Positions 1 through 13,744 are shown, counted from the first letter of the stretch. The stretch: DNA of 64,000 nt from Paraescarpia echinospica (GCA_020002185.1 CM034544.1:32667387-32731386); one strand, 5' to 3'. The notes: generated by a model from the letters alone, not told the origin. Numbers and translations are program-made.

Positions 1-1806
1 TTTGCCCAGTATTGGGCTTCACAATTCATGATGTTAAGTAAATAATTTGACTACTTCTAATGTTACCAAACGATGAAGGGTCGTTCTGGTGATTCATGAG
101 CAAAAATGGGATACACACAACCTAGGCTGAAGCTCAGATTTAAGATGTATTCGTTGCTAAAGGGAGCTTCGGATACAAGTACGTTTATAAATTATATAAA
201 AACCTCAGCTATAATAATAACATATACAAACCAGTGAATAACTGGATGAATTAACATAAATATTTAAATTATAATGTATGTTTCCTGTTGTGAACATGTC
301 TAACGGGTACTGCACAGATGGTTAAACGGTGCCGAGATTAATTGACATGGAATGACCCTACAATTTGAATAACGTTCACCATACAATTACATGTACATGT
401 GTTTAAACTGAGCTGACATTTATCAACATGAAAATAAATGGTTCAATGCCTCTCATGAGCTTGATGAAGTTAAATTAGTCTGATATTAAATGACACAGGA
501 TGACCATAAATGTTGAAATATTAGTAACTAGTACAACTGTACTACAATTTCGATTTCAGTTCTTCATATAGTTGTGCTGGGCCTAGCTGAGAGCAACATC
601 AGATGGCTGGATGCTTCTGGCGAAATTAATTATTTAATTTCCCCAGTGGATCCTGCATCTGTTGAGCATGAAATATTCACAGTCAGCTGATGGCGAATCC
701 ATTGTGCTACTATCATAATGGTGGTCTGCCCCACCTCAACCTCAGGTGTGTCCAGCACCCAGGGGATCAGTGTATGGATTCAGCTGGTAACAGGGGGGTT
801 CTAGTTTGTTGACTGGTGTTATCTTGCTGATAATTATCCAGCTGACTGGTTTTAATCTGTCAGTAAGTTGCTGTGAATACACTGACTGACAGGATGAATT
901 AATGATGAGGGGGTGTGGTCAGTGTGTACTTAATTCCAGGACAATGTGGGCACCATTTGACAGGTTGGGTGAAATCTCATTCCCATCCTTACAGAAGGTG
1001 TTGCATAAACACACATACAGAAGATTGTTTCCTGGGGAATTCATCCACGACTGATGACGTAAATTTGAGCAATCTTTCTAGTGCAAGTTATGTTAAACAA
1101 TTTTCAAGTGCAACTGATCAGTGGTGCTTTATGTAGCTCAGAAAGACCATGGAAAACATGAGTAATGTTGCAAACAATCAATTTACGTCCATCTAGCACA
1201 AACCCTAGAACCGGTAAAACAAACCTTACACCATGAAGGGGTACTCATTACCAGGTAAACATACTCGGTCCTACACACACACACACATGATAATGGTTTA
1301 TTATCAAAACTGATATGATACTTACAATGAAATAAGCCAGAATATTTACTTGTCCGCTGGACAAGTAAGTTTTGAAATCTACTTGTCCGCCAACATTTTA
1401 ACTTGTCCGAGTGGTTGTGAAGGGGAATCAAAGCTTCGGAAAAACGTAAAATGTCTTATTTTTATAACAACAACACAATGTTCCTGCTGTTTCGTTGCAT
1501 GTACATCTGAGTGACTTGTGATCAAATACACAATTTGATTTAATCTTCAAATTTAGAAATTGCAAAATTATATTTGCAACTATTTTCAGGTCCATTAGTA
1601 TTCATCACGAATATTAAAAGACACGTTACATGATGTATACCAGTATTTTAGTGATGCTGATATGAACGCTTTTATTAATAACAAATAATTATGATGGTAG
1701 GAATGAGAAAATTGTTTTCCTTACTATTTGTTTTATAATGTTGCAAAACCTATTTATGTTTAATATGGTATATATATATATACAAATGTATATATAACAT
1801 ATAAGT
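1..1806. other. no gene recognised
   Basis: I see no exon, RNA gene or TE protein here. Short ORFs on both strands show no domain. At 1340-1400 the 8-mer ACTTGTCC and its complement recur, including a short inverted pair around 1353, and there is a CA run near 1275. It may be decayed repeat. Confidence 0.3.
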
Positions 1807-3174
1807 CAGTGTTTCCCCTGGTATATGACAAGCGCGGCGGGCCGCCTCACCATTTTGCTGTGCCGTCTCGCCTAAAATTTGCCGAAATTGCCGCCTCGTA
1901 GCTATTTCGTATGCCCATTTTTTTCGTTCTTTCACGATATATTCAGAACCGGCACGAAATGACACCACAAAGTCACTTATATTCCTCCAACATCGCAGAT
2001 TTGTAGCAACATCGTTTAGTCGTCTTAACAATAACGTCGTTAAGATGACTAAACTAAGATACTATGCAAAATGTCTACGTAGTTAAGAGCGCATGCATGC
2101 AGGTATATTTTGTTGAGCTCTGTTATTACATTAAGTTTTTGCTATATTGATTTACTCTGATTCTGCTCGATTAAGGTGGTAGGATGGCCTATGACATGCT
2201 TATTTTGATTTAAAACAAATTAATAAATGTTTTGACGATAACGTAACAATTTTTTTCAGACAATGCCACACTAAACAATACTCCAGACCAAAAAGAATTG
2301 ATTTTTTTATGTTGTTTTGTGATATTTAAATGTGTTTAATGACAATTAAAAAATATGTCAAAAATCACCCAAACATGGCATTTTATTTCACTTTGAGAAA
2401 CTCCCCAAAAGACAAATTTGTATGGTTGTAAGTACAAATATGTTATTGACATTCACACGGGTTTTTTTGTAAACAAATGCGTATTATGTTTGATACCGCT
2501 TCATAAACATTTTGTTACAATGTTGAAAGACAGCAAAAATCAGTACTGCATTTTTTGGCACGACCCCTTCACCAAACATAAAACCATCCAGTGCAATTTG
2601 GGGTAAATACAAGTCGAGTTCATATGCCAAGTTATGGCTTTGTAAGTATTGTAATCTTTATAAAAAGTTACATTAAGTAATACTTCCTGGTTGTTGTTGA
2701 TAACACAAGTGTCACCAGATGCTTGTTTTTTGCTTAGAAATGTGACTTTCACTGGCATGTGGTTTATTTCAACATGATTTCACAGACACTTCTATTACTG
2801 AGATTTCCCCCCAAGGTTTTCCCCACTAATGATATTGTGTTAGGAAGGGCCACGTGTTGAAGGGGTCAGCCCACTGTTGGTTTTCCCATATCGACCATGT
2901 TAATGTTTTGTCTGATTATAAGAAAACGTGACCTGCAAAATGTCTTAAACTTCTCACCTGCTGTTATCATCATCTCATTGACATGCCGATAGATTTTAAC
3001 AAAAATTGCATACTTCCAACTCTCGTAAAATGCCTGTATGTGTGACACCCATAAATATTTATAAATGCCGGCAAGAATTACTCCGCAAACAGGTCACACA
3101 GGCAAATTGCTGCCAAATATCCTTCCGCTTATTTAAATCATCTAGAAATCCACCATTTTGACAGTCAACACCTT

Positions 3175-3260
3175 ATAATAATAATAATAATTGCTTTATT
3201 CACAGACTCCATGCAACATACAAGTACATTATCATGGTTCTGTTATAAACAATAGTTACA
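3175..3260 (-). repeat. LINE-like 3' tail, reversed
   Basis: On the + strand an ATA/ATT trinucleotide run is followed by TTGCTTTATTCACAGACTCC. Read on the minus strand this is a GAATAAAGCAATTATTATT tail, a form common at 3' ends of CR1/L2-type LINEs. It abuts the RT fragment that starts at 3261 on the other strand. Confidence 0.35.
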
Positions 3261-4077
3261 ATGAACAGAATGAATAATCACCCGTCAACAAAATGTATAT
3301 ACAGGGAATTGAACCAGTATTTACTTGTTAAGTGGAGTGTTGATTGGGGCATGAAATTTAATACTTCTAAATGCAATACAATGAGCACAACTTCTGGTCT
3401 TCATTTACATCGTTTTTATCACATGGGCGGGCAAATTTTCAAAGAGGTCAATGATGCAAAATATTTGGGGGTTATTTTATCAAATGATTTAACTTGGTCT
3501 AAACACATTGCTGATGTGGTTAAGAAAGGTAATAAAAAACTTTTATTTTTATGTAGAAATCTTAGGGGCTGTTCACAAAAATTTAAAACAATTCACATAT
3601 TTCATTAGTAAGAGCTGGATGGAATATGCTGCAACAATCTGGGATCCATTCCTAATGAAAGAAATTAACAGCCTTGAAGTAATTCAAAGACGTGCAGCAA
3701 GATGGACAAAATCTAAATATTCATATGAAATAAGTGTGACAGAATTGTTAAAAGACTTAAATTGGGCACAATTAACAGATCGGAGACGTATAATGCATTT
3801 AACTCTGTTTTATAAAATAAATACTGATGAATTGTCAATCAAATTTTCAGACTTTGGTGTGCAAAAGGTTAATAGAGCTACACGAGCAGAATCATTGATG
3901 GGTCAAGATGGGAATATTTTATTTAATCATAAATTAAGTAGACCTAGTTGTAATAAAACCAGTTTGTCTACATCTGTAATTTTAAGAACTATACCAGATT
4001 GGAATAAATTATCTAGCAATATTATTGCGGCCTGCTCCAGTACATCATTTCGGAGTAGGCTAGAGGTGCTACCCTGA
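3261..4077 (+). pseudogene. LINE reverse transcriptase 3' fragment
   Basis: This is the C-terminal part of a non-LTR retrotransposon ORF2, downstream of the catalytic palm. It has the conserved KYLGVILSNDLTWSKHI block, then NKKLLFLCRNLRGC, and after a frameshift near 3590 (in an A/T-rich run) the EYAATIWDPF and VIQRRAARW blocks, then a DWNKLS tail ending at a stop at 4075-4077. Everything upstream (endonuclease, FADD motif) is absent, so the copy is 5' truncated. The family looks like the CR1/L2/Jockey group. It is not functional. Confidence 0.8.
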
Positions 4078-4460
4078 ACGTATTGCCTCTCATCTATCAT
4101 CCATGGGTTGTCCCTTCTGGCAATTTATGGATTATTTTTCAAGATTAAGAGGTTAGGATTTAACTCCATTGGGCAACGTGAAAGATATCACTTGTCAGTT
4201 GTCCAATCACAGAATATTCCTGCGGTATCCCCGGTGTCTCCAATGGTGACACCTCGCTGAGTTTCGACATACTAGAAATCTTGACATTCATGTAAAATGG
4301 CACCCAAACGGTAACTTGTATTTTGGTTTATGACGGTGGTGGGAATGAAAACCGTGCAGGCTGATGGCACTAAGTCACTAGTCGGCACTTGTGTCGAATC
4401 CGGACTCTTTTGAAGCCCAAATAAAAACCGTGCATCCTATTCACTAGTCGGCACTTGTAT

Positions 4461-4722
4461 CGAATCCGGACCCTGTTGAAGCTCAAATAGCGACCCGGTT
4501 TGCGCTAGTCTGTTACCTCACAGCGCGCATAAAATGACAGCTATAACAGAGTATGTTGATACAAACCGGGGTGCTATTTACGCCTCAAATGGGCGTAAAA
4601 CGCAATATTCTTAAAGGTAAATATGCCTAGGATAATGTTGAATGATGGAACTATCTCACTGAGGTATCAAAGTTAAGCAAAACTCAAGTTATAACGGCAA
4701 AATCAAGGTGGGTCCGGATTCG
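4461..4722. mobile_element. 262-bp TIR element (MITE), copy 1
   Basis: The ends CGAATCCGGACCC (4461-4473) and GGGTCCGGATTCG (4710-4722) are perfect 13-bp inverted repeats. The interior has no ORF. A related copy lies at about 18908-19082. Just upstream, the left end plus its flank (ACTAGTCGGCACTTGTRTCGAATCCGGAC) is duplicated directly at about 4378-4412 and 4443-4471. Confidence 0.65.
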
Positions 4723-5230
4723 ACGCAAATGTCCACGGCACAAGTCTTCTAGTTTCAACTAATGTTCTATGCCGTTTTTTTTTTAGCAACAAGGAATGTG
4801 ATTCATAAGATATCAGTTGTGCAAATAAATGTTAAGTTGATTTGAGTGAAGTATTTACTTATAAACCACCGAAGTTTACATCTCATAATAAACACCTACA
4901 GCCCAAAACCGTGTATACTAACGGGTTATCAATAACTTAGGATACACTAAACAACTTATACTGTTTTATAAAAAGGACATAATTTGAGAAACGTTCTTGC
5001 GATTGATAAAAACATACTTTTTTGGCATTCCAGAAATGACTGTTTAATTAATTGCATAGCATGCTAGCAGCAAATAACTTTGGAACATCAACCACCAGAT
5101 ACAATCATAGGTGATGATGAAAGAGTCTTCAATGATACCCCTGGATGAGAGAAGTCTTCACTGAACAGGTCTCTACTGAGGTACCAGTGTGTAACAAGGT
5201 GGTCAGTGCAAGAAAAACATAACCACAACC

Positions 5231-5476
5231 AAGTACCAGTGGTCAAGTGGAAACCACACCTCTACTGAGTACCAGTGGTCAAGTGGAAACCACACCTCTA
5301 CTGAGTACCAGTGGTCAAGTGGAAACCACACCTCTACTGAGTACCAGTGGTAAAATGGAAACCACACCTCTACTGAGTACCAGTGGTCAAGTGGAAACCA
5401 CACCTCTACCGAGTACCAGTGGTCAAGTGGAAACCACACCTCTACTGAGTACCAGTGGTAAAATGGAAACCACACC
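5231..5476. repeat. 36-bp minisatellite, about 7 copies
   Basis: The unit is 36 bp, running GTACCAGTGGTCAAGTGGAA and then ACCACACCTCTACTGA. Because the period is a multiple of three it is open on both strands. The plus frame gives a Ser/Thr-rich 12-residue repeat (STSGQVETTPLL), which looks mucin-like. There is an in-frame stop just before it (5220-5222) and no convincing splice acceptor, so I treat it as noncoding. Confidence 0.85.
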
Positions 5477-6329
5477 ACAACACGATGTAACAATCATGAT
5501 TACTGACTTTTATCAATCATGATTACTATAGTTACAAGTAGTGTCTTGTTGTTTTATATCTTCCCCTCTATATTCAAGAGTAAAGGTTAAAACATACCTC
5601 AGAATGCACCATTTTAAAGCTAGTTTAAAAAAATTTCAGGGGAGCATGTCCCCGGACCCCATCACTGCCACCTCGCCCATCATTTCACCTAGGGGAAACA
5701 CTGTAAGTTATAACACTGCTGTAAAATTTTGGCATCCGTCATTGAAGATGCCACTCAACCAGGAACACAATCAATGCAAAGCCAGGAAATGTTGTCACAA
5801 AAATCATAATAAACTATATAATCTGATAATATTTTGTTAAACCTCTATGAACTTCAATATTAACAAAGTTCTGTATTTTACAAACGAAGATAATATTCAA
5901 TTGATCATCAGCAAACAAACGCAATTTTTTTCGTAAATGTTATATTACCATTTCAATTATGATAAACAGTTTTAACGGTGCCTGAATTACATTTACCAGG
6001 CGGAAAATAATTTATAGATTTAGTTACATCGCAACGTTGCTGCCGCGCGCAGACCGCCGTAGTTGGCGGAAGCTGACATGTCAACGGATGTTGGCGCCCC
6101 GTCCCCGGCCTTGCATAATTCGGTTTCGAAAACTCGCAATTTATGGTTAAAATAAATGTTATATAGATACAACAACACTTCTGAAATTTCACTAATATTC
6201 CGTTTATCAACCAGCACCATAGATTTACCGGAGAGCCTGTTACAAACTTACAGTTTTTGAAAATTGTCACCGATCTGGATCGGCTAACGTTCGATGACTT
6301 GGTCTTGAAGTTGGAAGACTGCCGAGTCC

Positions 6330-8600
6330 GCGTGGGTAATAATGGTTAAAACTATATATTATTCAAATAACAGGTAACGATACAAACTATGTAAAACTAG
6401 CGATATAAAACTATTTCCAAAGTTCATCAAATATGATAAGTGAGTGGGAGCAAGTTGTACGTCGGCCAAACTGAAAACACTGAAAAATAAGACGGCAACA
6501 GAATGCTGGAATATATTAAAGAGTGAAATTAAGTGCTTAGTCGATAAATTTGTACCCTTCAAAAAACAAAGAAAACGGTCCAAAAAGAAACACTTATCGA
6601 AAGAAGCCATTATAAAAATTAAGTATAAACAAAAGATGTGGAAGTCATATAGATGTACTGGAAATGATGAAGACTACAACAGTTATAAAGAAGCACTTAA
6701 CCAAGCTACAGCTGAAATTAGAAATTCAAAGAGAAGCTATGAACAACAATTAGCTAGTAATATAAAACATGACAGCAAGAGTTTTTATGCGTATGTTCGA
6801 AGCAAACAGAAAGTTCAAGATAAGGTCGGTCCTCTAGAAGATACTGCTGGAAATATAATATGAGAGGAATTCTTAATGGCAGAAGACCTGAATGAGTACT
6901 TTAGTTCAGTGTTTACCAGGGAAGATATTAGTTCACTGCCAGTACCAGAGGCTAAGTTCAAGGGGGCAGATTCAGACTATTTAGGACAATTAATTGTAAC
7001 CCCGGAAATGGTAGCTAAGAAAATAAGGGCTATGAAGGATAATAAATCACCTGGAGTGGATGGTATTCCACCCAAACTACTATTGGAAATTGTAGAACAA
7101 ATTAGCATACCGCTTGCAACAGTTTTCAACTTGTCATTAGAAGAGGGAGTGGTTCCTTTAGAATGGAAAGAAGCAAATATTATACCGTTATTCAAAACAG
7201 GTTCGAGAAACAAGTCGGAGAACTATAGACCAGTGAGTTTAACATCAGTGATTTGTAAATTATTAGAAAGACTAATTAAAGATCACATGGTGGATTTTCT
7301 TGTTAAACAAAACTTGATAAACCCATCTCAACATGGTTTTTTTAAAGCGAGGTCATGCTTAACAAATATGTTATGTTTTTTGGAAGACATCACTAAGTGG
7401 GTAGATGAGGGATCACCAGTAGATATCGTCTACTTAGATTTTCAAAAAGCTTTCGACAAAGTACCACATCAAAGATTACTGCTTAAACTAAAGGCCCATG
7501 GCATAGGAAATGGTATAATAAACTGGATAGAACAATGGCTGATTGACAGAAGACAACGTGTAGTAGTTGATGGGGTGGCGTCAAACTGGAAATCGGTATT
7601 GAGTGGGGTACCACAGGGATCAGTATTAGGACCTATATTATTCTTAATATATATATCAACGATTTGGATGATGAAATAACAAGCAAGGTGTTGAAATTTG
7701 CGGATGATACAAAAGTGTTTAGAAGGATTAAAAGTGATGGAGATAGACAGCATTTACAAGATGATCTTGACAGGTTGATCAAATGGTCTGAAAAGTGGCA
7801 AATGCTCTTCAATTTTGGGAAATGTAAATGCCTCCACACAGGACATGGGAACGAAGAGGTAGAATATACAATGGGGGGTACTGTACTAAGTACTACTGAA
7901 AAAGAAAAGGACTTAGGGTTAACCATTAGTGCTGATATGAAGGTTTCAGAGCAGTGCGGAATTGCAGCTTCAAAGGGAAATCAAATCCTTGGATTAATTA
8001 GGCGAAACAACGTATAAGGAAAAAGAGCTGATAATACCGCTGTACAAAACAATAGTTAGGCCTCATTTAGAATATTGTATTCAAGCGTGGAGGCCGTATC
8101 GCAGGAAGGACATAGATATGCTAGAAAGAGTGCAGAGGAGAGCAACTAAAATGATACCAAAACTGAGGGATCTTAGTTACGAAATACGCCTAAAAAATGC
8201 GGTTTAACAACACTAGAGACCAGGAGGTTGAGAGGAGATCAGATAGAAGTGTTTAAAATATTGAAGGGTTATGAAAATATTGATAGAAATATTTTTTTCT
8301 CAGTTAAGAAAGATAGAAGGACTAGAGGGCATGAACTTACATTAGCAAAGGAGCAGTGTAGATTAGATATAAGAAAGTTCTCATTCTGTAAATGGACTGT
8401 AAATGAATGGAACAGATTATCTGCTGATTGTGTGGGTGCTAGTAGCGTGAATATGTTTAAAAATAAAATTGACACATACCTCAGACGGGCTGGATACACA
8501 TAGATAAAAGGGTCGGACTCTCGATAAGCCAAAGGGCTTCCTTGTCCACCTGCCACCTAGAGTTAATTCTCTGGGTGGCAATCTTGTTAAATAACAACAA
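6330..8600 (+). mobile_element. CR1-like LINE, 5' truncated and decayed
   Basis: ORF2 can be followed in pieces. A linker region at 6444-6863 ends in an in-frame TGA. Reading then resumes in the same frame (6876-7679) with the RT fingers and palm: KKIRAMKDNKSPGVDGI, YRPVSLTSVICKLLERL, YLDFQKAFDKVPH and SGVPQGSVLGPILF. A 2-base slip in an (AT)n run near 7645 shifts to the frame with FADDTKVF (7664-8017). Another shift near 8010 leads to VRPHLEYCIQAW, and a last one to the tail at 8228-8503. The KAFDKVPH and SGVPQGSVLGP blocks are typical of the CR1/Jockey group. The endonuclease is missing. It cannot make an intact protein. Confidence 0.88.
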
Positions 8601-11600
8601 TATATATTGCATATGAATGCCTTTATATTTAACTTGGTAGTTTATTACCGCATCAGTTCGTTTCGTATTTCTTTTCACGAGTCCTTCCAAATAACCATTC
8701 CCATGACATGTCACCGTGTGGCTATGAGGGCATAAATTCTTAACTATTTACATTTTTTATGAATTAAAACAAGTAGTGCCATTAAATCAAGTGTTCGAAC
8801 ATAACAAACTCAATTGTTAATGTTATTACCGTTTTCTGTTTTGTTTTATTTTCACTTTTGTATGACCCACTGTGATCAATTATTCTGAAAGTGATCTATT
8901 CTGAACACCAAACAAGCATTGTATGTTAATGGCCACGACACCCAAAGACATCTAAAACAAACGTGCGCTATTTTGTCACTATGTCATTATTAATTATATT
9001 TAATACTGAAAAACAGCTTACACAGTTACTTACTTACTTATCCTCTTCGTGCCGGTTGGCACATAAGCCTCGCACAAGATCTCTCCAGACCCCTCTGTCT
9101 TTAGCTTTCCTTGCTGCTGTGTCCCATGTCAGCCCAGCAGTCTTTAGTTCTTCTTCAGTTGTTCGTCGCCAAGTTGTTTTCGGTCTGCCTCTTTTCCTAT
9201 TTCCTTCTGGCGCCCAGGTCAATGCTGTCTTTGCTGGAATGTGGCTGCTCATCCTGTAGACATGACCGAGCCACGTCCACCTCCTTTTTTCAGGGTGAGG
9301 CAGATCTGTTATTGATTTGTTGCTTGGCGGAATATTGTGTTGGAAATGGTCTCGGGCAAGTATACTTTCATTATCTTCCTTAGGCAGGTGTTGTGGAAGC
9401 TGGAGAGTCTATTTGTGTCTTGCTGTGTCATGTTTCAGCGCTCTGAGCCGTACAGGAGCACAGAGAGGACATTGCTCTTGTAGATTCTTAGTTTTGTTTT
9501 TCTGGAGTATACTGAGGATTTCCATAGCCGTTGTAGATTTGCAAATGCTGACCTGGCTTTTCCCAATCGTGTTTTGATATCTTCTTCTGCAACTCCTTGG
9601 AGACTGATGACGCTGCTCAGATAGGTGAACTTGTTCACATATTCGAGTGCATGATTGTTAATCATGATAGGGTTCTGTGTCAGGTTGCTGTTTGTCAATA
9701 TTTTGGTCTTTTTTGCATTAATTGAAAGACCAATGGAACTGGTTTGTTGTTCTAGGTTATTTTCTTTTGTTCTTGATCTCGAGTGTGAGAATGCAGAGCA
9801 AGATCATCTGCAAAGATTAGATCTTCGAGTGAAGAGCACAGGTTCCATCTGATGCCAGTCCACTTGTTTTTTGTAGTCCAATCGATGGCTAGGGTGAAAA
9901 GAAATGAAGACATGACACACCCTTGGCGGATACCGGATTTCACAGTGAATGTTGTTGTTGAGTTTCCGACTCTGCAGGAGAAATTCCTGTAGAAGATCTG
10001 GATGAGTTTCACCAGCTTTTCTGGAATTCCATAGTGTCTCAGGATTTTCCAAAGGCTCCCTCTGTGCAAACTGTCGAATGCTTTTTCAAAATCTACAAAA
10101 TTGACATATTTGTCTCTGCCATTCGTTGTATTGCTCTAGAATATTCCGCAAAGTGAAGATGTGTTCGGTTGTTCCTCTCCCTTTTCTGAAGGATGCTGGT
10201 TCTGGACGGAGAAGCTTGTCTACTGTTGTTTTCATTCGTGTCATGGTGATCTTAGAGAACATTTTGCTTGGTATGGAGAGTAGAGTAATTCCCCTCCAAT
10301 TGCTGCAGTCTGGTAAATTTCCCTTCTTTGGTAACTTGGTTATTCTCCCATGAGACCAGTCATCAGACAGTTCTTCTTTTTCCCATATGCTGATGAAGAG
10401 AGGGTGTAGTATATCGGCTGCCATTTCTGGGTCTGTCTTGAAAACGTCTGCACATAATGCATATGTTCCTGAAGCTTTGTTGTTCCCCAGTGTGGCTACT
10501 GCTGCTTTAATATCAGCCTTCGTTGGGAGGGTAATTTCTAATTCCAGGTCTCTTTCTGCAGGCTGGATGTCTGCTGGGTGTTGTGGGTCTGTTCTGTTAA
10601 GTATTCCATTGAAGTGTTCTATCCATCTTCTTTCTTGTTCATCTTCATTAGTCAGCAGCCGTCTGTCTTTGTCCATGACTGGGGGTTGACCTTTCCACAA
10701 TCTGTTTAGTTATCGTGTACACATTGCTCATCTCATGCCTGCAAGCGGCTGTTTCAGCTTTGTTTGCAAGTTCTTCTAAATGTTTTCTGTTGTCATTTCT
10801 AGCTGACTATTCAACAAATTTGTTCACCTCACTGTATTGTATCCGCAATCTTTCTTTCAGTCTTTTAGATTTGGTTTGTCCAATTACGATTTTCAGTTGC
10901 TTTCTCTCTTGCCTGCGCTCCCATGTTTCCGTACTGATCCACTCTTTGTTCTGTCGGGTTTTAATGCCCAGTGTCCCTTTGCTGGTTTTACAGTATGCTT
11001 TCTTGATGATTTCCCACTTCTCTTGTACTTGATCAGATGCATCTGTTTCTTCTTCCAACACTTCAAATCTGTGTTGTAGCTTAACAGTGAAAGTTGTAAC
11101 TTGTGTTGTTTTCTTTAGCAGGTGTACATTAAATCGTTCTTGGCCTGTCTGTTTACAGAAGCCTGTTTTTCTAAGCTTCAGCTTGACTGTTGCCAGAAGT
11201 AGATGATGATCACTGCCAACATCAGCACCTCTTCTAACACAGACATCTAGTAATGATCGTCGCCATTTGTTGTTGATCATAATGTGGTCGATTTTGTTTT
11301 GGTCCCGTGCATTTGGGGAAATCCAGGTCAGTTTGTGGATGTCTTTGTATGAGAACAGGGTTCCTCCTATCACCATACTGTTCAAGCCACAAAAGTCACA
11401 TAGCATCTCACCATTCTCATTTATGGTACCACATCCTTGACTGCCCATGATTCGTTCTCTTCCAATATTGTCAGATCCAACCTTTGCATTGAAGTTGTCC
11501 ATGATGATCAAGATGTCGTGTGCAGGTACTCTCTCCTTCTCGGCTTGCAGCATGCTATAGAAGACTTCTTTCTCATCCGGTTCTGCATCATTGGTTGGTG

Positions 11601-12379
11601 AGTAACATTTAATAATTGTAAGTTTGCTGTGCTTGCCAAAGAACCTGGGCCCGGTTTCATGAAACGACTAAGAACGTTCTTAACACTAAGATGATTGTCT
11701 TACTAAATTACGTGATTTTTGTAATATAAGCGAACATAGGAGTTCATGCAAACACGTGGGTAGTAATGTAGGTGGTCTACGAGTTACGCTGGATTGGACT
11801 GGAGCAAATGGCCTATCTTTTAACATGAGATTTCCACCGAAGGCGCGCCTGGGTTAAAGGATAGGAGCTATTATCGTAAAGGTATTCGACAACTTTTTGA
11901 ATTTTCCCCATGTTAAAAGATCGGGAATTTTCCCCATGTTAAAGGATAGGAGCTATTATCGTAAAGGAATTCGACGACTTTTAGAAAAAATAATAATACC
12001 GAAAAGCATTTGAATATGTCACACGCAACATTGCTTGGCCCGTAGGCCGAGGCTCCGCCAAGGGACCGAGTCCTTATTTGGTTGACGACGACATGTCTAA
12101 AATGTGGTGTTATAATAAGGCGTAATTTATATAATAAAAGGATTATAAATTCAGCGGAGGTCGTTTTATCTGAAGTAATGTATACGAAATGTAGATTACA
12201 TATAGGACTATGTTATATCAGAACCTATAGCCTCGTTTTTTTCGAACAGAGCGACCATCTTGGAATTAGACGTTTGGTATCATTTAGTACCTAAATACGT
12301 GTATAAAACCCGTACTCGAGACGTGTCTGGACATGTTTGTTTGTTGCGAGCGTGAGCGTGCGCACCCTGTATGAAGTCA

Positions 12380-13330
12380 TCAAACTGCTACGCGCAGTAA
12401 TTTTGTACACGAGGTGATTTGGTTAAACAGGTAGTGATTTGGTTAGCCATCGTTTTGAACTTGCGCGCTTGAATATAATTCCATCATGTGACGTCATGAT
12501 GCAGTGACATCATTAAACTATAAACTGCTACGCGCAGTAATTCTATACGTGAGGTGAGTTGGTTATACAGGTAGTGATTTGTTTAGACCTTGTTTTGAAC
12601 TTGCGCGTATGTAATGTAATCCCATCATGTGGACGTCATGATGCAGTGACATCATTAAACTATGAAATGCTTCGCGCAGTAATTTTGTACGCGAGGTGAT
12701 TTGGTCAAACAGGTAGTTATTTGGTTAGTCGACATTTTGAACTTTCGCGCTTAAATATAATTCCATCATGTGACGTCATGATGCAGTGACATCATTAAAC
12801 TATAAACTGCTACGCGCGGTAATTCTATACGTGAGGTGAGTTGGTTATACAGGTAGTGATTTGGTTAGACCTTGTTTTGAACTTGTGCGTATGTAATGTA
12901 ATCCCATCATGTGACGTCATGATGCAGTGACATTAAACTATAAACTGCTACGCGCAGTAATTTTGTACGTGAGGTGAGTTGGACAAACAGGTAGTGCTTT
13001 GGTTAGTCAACATTTTGAACTTGCGCACTTGAATGTAATCTCATCATGTGACATCATTAAACTATAAACTGCTACGCGCATCATAGGTCAAATATATTGG
13101 TTAGTGTTATTAAGTAGTGGTTAAATTCGTGTCTTTTATAAAACCCGTACTCGAGACGTGTCTGGACTTGTTTGTTTGTTGCGAGCGTGAGCGAGCGCAT
13201 CCTGTATGACGTCATTAAACTATAAACTGCTACACGCAGAAATTTTGTACGCGAGGTGAGTTGATTAAACAGGTAGTGATTTGGTTAGCCATCGTTTTGA
13301 CCTTTCGCACTTGAACGTAATCCCATCATG
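12380..13330 (+). repeat. tandem ~140-bp units, left arm of foldback
   Basis: About six units carry CTGCTACGCGCAGTAAT, GAGGTGATTTGGTTAAACAG, a GAACTTGCGCG block and CATCATGTGACGTCATGATG. The last is a near-perfect palindrome around TGACGTCA, the classical CREB/ATF core. Some units are shortened (13040-13080). The same units appear inverted in the right arm. Confidence 0.85.
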
Positions 13331-13744
13331 TAACGTTAGGGTCAGTAAAGTGTTATAGCGAGTGGAAAATTCCCCTGTAAAATATAACCCATCATGATAC
13401 ATACGTAGAGACAGACATAGATACATACTAAGAGACACACATAGATATATACATAGACACATACATAGATACAAACATAGAGACAGACATAGATACATAC
13501 AAAGGTACATACATAGATGCCGACATAGAAACAGACAGAGATATACATATATATGCATACATAGAGACACACATACATAAAGACATGCATAGATACATAC
13601 ATAGAGACATACATAGAATATACATATATAGAGACAGACACAGATAAGAGACAGATATAGATGCATACATAGAGACAGACATAGATACATACGTAGAGAC
13701 AGACATATATGGATGAGACTTCACATGAGAGTACGAACGATATC

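Larger units (their letters stand above)
1807..5703. mobile_element. possible 3.9-kb element with CAGTGTTTCCCCT inverted ends
   Basis: The left end reads CAGTGTTTCCCCTGG (from 1807) and the right end is its inverted form, CTAGGGGAAACACTG (to 5703). The 5 bases TAAGT lie immediately outside both ends (1802-1806 and 5704-5708). CAGTG-type ends are usual for hAT elements, but hAT makes 8-bp duplications and only 5 bases match here, so the superfamily is open. No transposase is recognisable. The interior holds a LINE fragment, a small TIR element and a minisatellite. The ends could instead belong to two independent short elements. Confidence 0.4.

Noticed and set aside
5203..5493. Long minus-strand frame of WYSVEVWFPLDH repeats
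   Set aside because: It is the reverse frame of a 36-bp minisatellite; a period divisible by three keeps it open without selection.
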